Shown one piece after another: positions 62,055 through 64,000 of a DNA stretch of 64,000 bases. The notes under the pieces are model-generated. The model made no database searches. It saw only the letters and a program-made list of their open reading frames with translations, and was not told where the DNA came from. A program made the translations under genes and the position numbers. The stretch's first letter is position 1, and each line of letters opens with the position of its first letter. The DNA comes from Dolomitihabitans soli (lineage in GTDB: Bacteria; Actinomycetota; Actinomycetes; Streptosporangiales; Streptosporangiaceae): assembly GCF_022213955.1 (NCBI RefSeq), contig NZ_JAKNTW010000008.1:124001-188000 (forward strand), written 5' to 3'.

Positions 62055-62450
62055 ATGAACGTAGGTCCCCAGGTGACGTCCCGGCCTAGCGATCCTCGGA
62101 GTGACGTATATAACAGCGACTGCCCCGGCCGCGCCGTACTCGACCATGTGACCAACCGCTGGGGCATGCTCATCCTCACCGCCCTCGGCCACGGCCCCCT
62201 GCGCTTCTATCTGCTGCGCGACCGGATCGGCGGGATCAGCGAGAAGATGCTGTCGCAGAACCTCCGCACCTTGGCCCGCGACGGACTGATCAACCGCGAG
62301 GTCCAGCCCGCGACACCGCCCAGTGTGACCTACGCCCTCACCCCGCTGGGCCACGAACTGGCCGGACACCTCCAGGGCCTGGTCGGCTGGATCGCCGCCC
62401 ACACCGGCGACATCCTCACCGCCCAGCAACGCCATGACGAACACACCTAG
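62055..62450 (+). CDS. HxlR-family transcriptional regulator
   Basis: 131 residues. The winged-helix domain starts CPGRAVLDHVTNRWGMLIL, with Cys23 at the position used for redox or electrophile sensing in this family, followed by LRDRIGGISEKMLSQNLRTLARDGLI and a wing with YALTPLGHEL. It probably represses the divergent DsbA-like gene in response to oxidants or electrophiles. Confidence 0.93.
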   Translation: MNVGPQVTSRPSDPRSDVYNSDCPGRAVLDHVTNRWGMLILTALGHGPLRFYLLRDRIGGISEKMLSQNLRTLARDGLINREVQPATPPSVTYALTPLGHELAGHLQGLVGWIAAHTGDILTAQQRHDEHT

Positions 62451-62529
62451 GGAGCCCCTTGAAATACGGGGACGCAGGATGGCGCCAACGCCTCAGGAAC
62501 GAGCCCGTCGCGATCGCCGCTCAGCTCAG

Positions 62530-63132
62530 CTAACCATTCTTGGTCACGGTGCCGGTCTTGGCGTCGACCTTGATCCCCTGCCAGGTGCCATCCGGGGTGA
62601 CGGCGTCGACATCCCAGACGAGGAGATCGCCGTCGTACCTGTCCAGGCTCATGTGGGTGATCTTGCCTTGCGGCACCGAGGAGGACACCTTCTCCACCGC
62701 ATCCTTGAAGGTCAGCTCGGCGTCCTTGATTATTGCCATGACCCTGGCCTTCTCCCCTTTGCCGGTGTCCTTGACCCTGGGTTCCGAGAGCACCTTTCCT
62801 GACGCGCCCACTTCCAGCAACCGCTCAGTACCGTCGGGTCCGGCCAGTTGGACCCCCCAGATCTCGCCGCCGTTCTCCGACTGGACCGAGAGGAAAGTGG
62901 AGCCCTCGACGGCATTCATGGCTGCGGTGGCCACCTTCTCCAGGATCGCCATCCCGCCGGGTTCCTGGCTGGGGCCGCCCGGCGGCCCCCACGATGACAT
63001 GAGGCCTCCTACGGGTGCCGCCTTGATGACACTGGACCGCGTCTGGACGCCCCCGCAGGCCGCAACCGCAAGCAATGCCGAGCCGACAAAGATGGTGCCA
63101 ATGATAGCCTTTGACCGTTTTCCACCATTCAT
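62530..63132 (-). CDS. PepSY-domain lipoprotein
   Basis: 200 residues from the ATG at 63132. A lipobox LLAVAAC after a short hydrophobic leader indicates membrane anchoring. The remainder resembles two PepSY-like repeats, most clearly AVEKVSSSVPQGKITHMSLDR and the WDVDAVTPDGTWQGIKVDAKTG end. PepSY domains bind or inhibit peptidases. Single gene. Confidence 0.88.
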   Translation of the reverse strand: MNGGKRSKAIIGTIFVGSALLAVAACGGVQTRSSVIKAAPVGGLMSSWGPPGGPSQEPGGMAILEKVATAAMNAVEGSTFLSVQSENGGEIWGVQLAGPDGTERLLEVGASGKVLSEPRVKDTGKGEKARVMAIIKDAELTFKDAVEKVSSSVPQGKITHMSLDRYDGDLLVWDVDAVTPDGTWQGIKVDAKTGTVTKNG

Positions 63133-63249
63133 ACTGATGACGCTGCCCGGAACTCGACAAAGGCACGCCCGGAGGTCGGACAATACGGTCAATCACTGCC
63201 CGACCGACCGTCGTCAGTAGCTCCGTCACCGGTGTCATGAAGAACCGCG

Positions 63250-63690
63250 TCAGCGACCGACCGATGCCGACTCGTACTTGTCGGGTTTCGGCTCCGCCAT
63301 CGGCATCAGCGCCCACACCGACTGACGCCCGCCGCCGACCCTTCGCACACCCCACCGGCACGAAAGCCGTTCCACCAGCCACAGCCCTCGCCCATCGAGG
63401 CTCTCAAGATCCGGCTCCCGCTGCCGGGGCACGGTCGCCGCCCCATCGTCGATCACCTCGATCCGGACCATCTCCGCACCAGCATCGAAGACCACCACCA
63501 TCACCAGACCGCCCGCTCCGCCCGACTCGGTGTGCTTCACCGCGTTCCCCACCAACTCGCTCACCACCAGCAACGCGTCATCCACCCCCACGCACCCGAC
63601 CGCCTCCAACACCACCCCCGCCCACTCCCGAGCCACCGAAACCGACCGCTCCACCCCGGGCAACGTCACCACCCGTGGCGGCCAGGCCAT
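63250..63690 (-). CDS. RsbW-like ATP-binding regulatory protein
   Basis: 146 residues. HATPase_c_2 fold with N-box LVVSELVGNAVKHTES and a GRGLWLVERLS glycine motif preceded by IEVIDDG. These are single-domain serine kinase/anti-sigma relatives, abundant in actinomycetes and mostly uncharacterised. The ATG overlaps the stop of the upstream 68-residue gene (TGATG). Confidence 0.9.
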   Translation of the reverse strand: MAWPPRVVTLPGVERSVSVAREWAGVVLEAVGCVGVDDALLVVSELVGNAVKHTESGGAGGLVMVVVFDAGAEMVRIEVIDDGAATVPRQREPDLESLDGRGLWLVERLSCRWGVRRVGGGRQSVWALMPMAEPKPDKYESASVGR

Positions 63691-63896
63691 CACCGCGCCC
63701 CCAAGGCCCGCTCGGCTTCCCGCGCTCGACACTCAAGGTCCTCAGCGGTCGGTGACTCAAGATGCGTCACCGCCCCCAGGTGCCGAACCCGCGGCACCGC
63801 CCAGAACCGCCCGGTGTGCTCGCCGTACCACACCACCCAGTACGGCAGGCGTACGGCGAGCATCCGCACGTGACGTCTGGCAGTCGTCTCGTCCAT
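63690..63896 (-). CDS. Small partner of the RsbW-like protein
   Basis: 68 residues from an ATG with GAGGGC upstream. The sequence includes ARRHVRMLAVRLPYWVVWYGEHTGRFWAVPR and an acidic, helical end. No domain is recognised. It is co-translated with the RsbW-like gene. The bases right of 63900 contain no further identified gene. Confidence 0.75.
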   Translation of the reverse strand: MDETTARRHVRMLAVRLPYWVVWYGEHTGRFWAVPRVRHLGAVTHLESPTAEDLECRAREAERALGAR

Positions 63897-64000
63897 CCAA
63901 CGGCCCTCACATCCGGCGGAATCATGGTCGATTCCAGTAGAGGACCTGCACCCTGGCCAGCGGAGGGTGACAATGAGGTGCACCAAGAGACACGTCGTGT

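Overview
The window is high-GC DNA from a filamentous actinomycete. The lineage evidence is a WblA-type WhiB protein, a BldG anti-anti-sigma factor with its partner ATPase, a snapalysin-type metalloprotease, many GTG starts, a K+-independent proton pyrophosphatase and a 6C RNA beside ssd. The genus cannot be fixed from the sequence alone; Streptosporangiales or Streptomycetales are reasonable guesses.

Left part (1-12.6 kb): a serine/threonine kinase with an external WD40 propeller, a GAF sensor kinase/response regulator pair, an SDR oxidoreductase translationally coupled to a QueA-like protein, an acyltransferase-like GNAT, serB, a FUSC-type membrane protein, a SixA-like phosphatase and a 38-residue membrane peptide.

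Conserved core (12.6-45.9 kb): hppA, an RsbW-like ATPase and bldG, a MrfA-like helicase, a Flp/Tad pilus locus (ssd, tadA, tadB, tadC, pilin-like DUF4244, TadE, Rv3654c-like), 6C RNA, a degenerate Fic protein, acsA, a holin-like/hydrolase/DUF309 run, marP, nth with a Nudix gene, crp, a metallo-beta-lactamase-fold/Nudix operon, RidA with DUF4177, two ArsA-like ATPases, wblA, a class A penicillin-binding protein, a GatB/YqeY protein, a phosphoesterase and tRNA-Pro(CGG). From memory, this order matches the bldG-to-wblA region of Streptomyces and parts of the mycobacterial ssd-marP-nth-crp region. A truncated IS5-type transposase sits inside the tad locus between tadC and the pilin gene.

Accessory part (45.9-64 kb, after the tRNA-Pro gene): a calpain-like cysteine protease, an orphan XdhC Rossmann domain, an ABC permease remnant, snapalysin, Nudix and DUF899 proteins, a CPT-like kinase, a secreted lipase plus a remnant of a second copy, a MazG-Nudix-Nudix fusion, a TetR regulator with three operator-like palindromes, a quinone-oxidoreductase-like MDR protein, a second two-component system, an EF-hand protein, a DsbA/HxlR pair, a PepSY lipoprotein and, at the right edge, an RsbW-like ATPase with a small partner. 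Gene content here is mosaic and few genes form long operons.

The most notable items are the tRNA-adjacent calpain-like protease, the MazG-Nudix-Nudix fusion, the 6C RNA, the tandem duplication of the ridA 3' end, the inserted repeat in the helicase, and the catalytically degenerate Fic protein.
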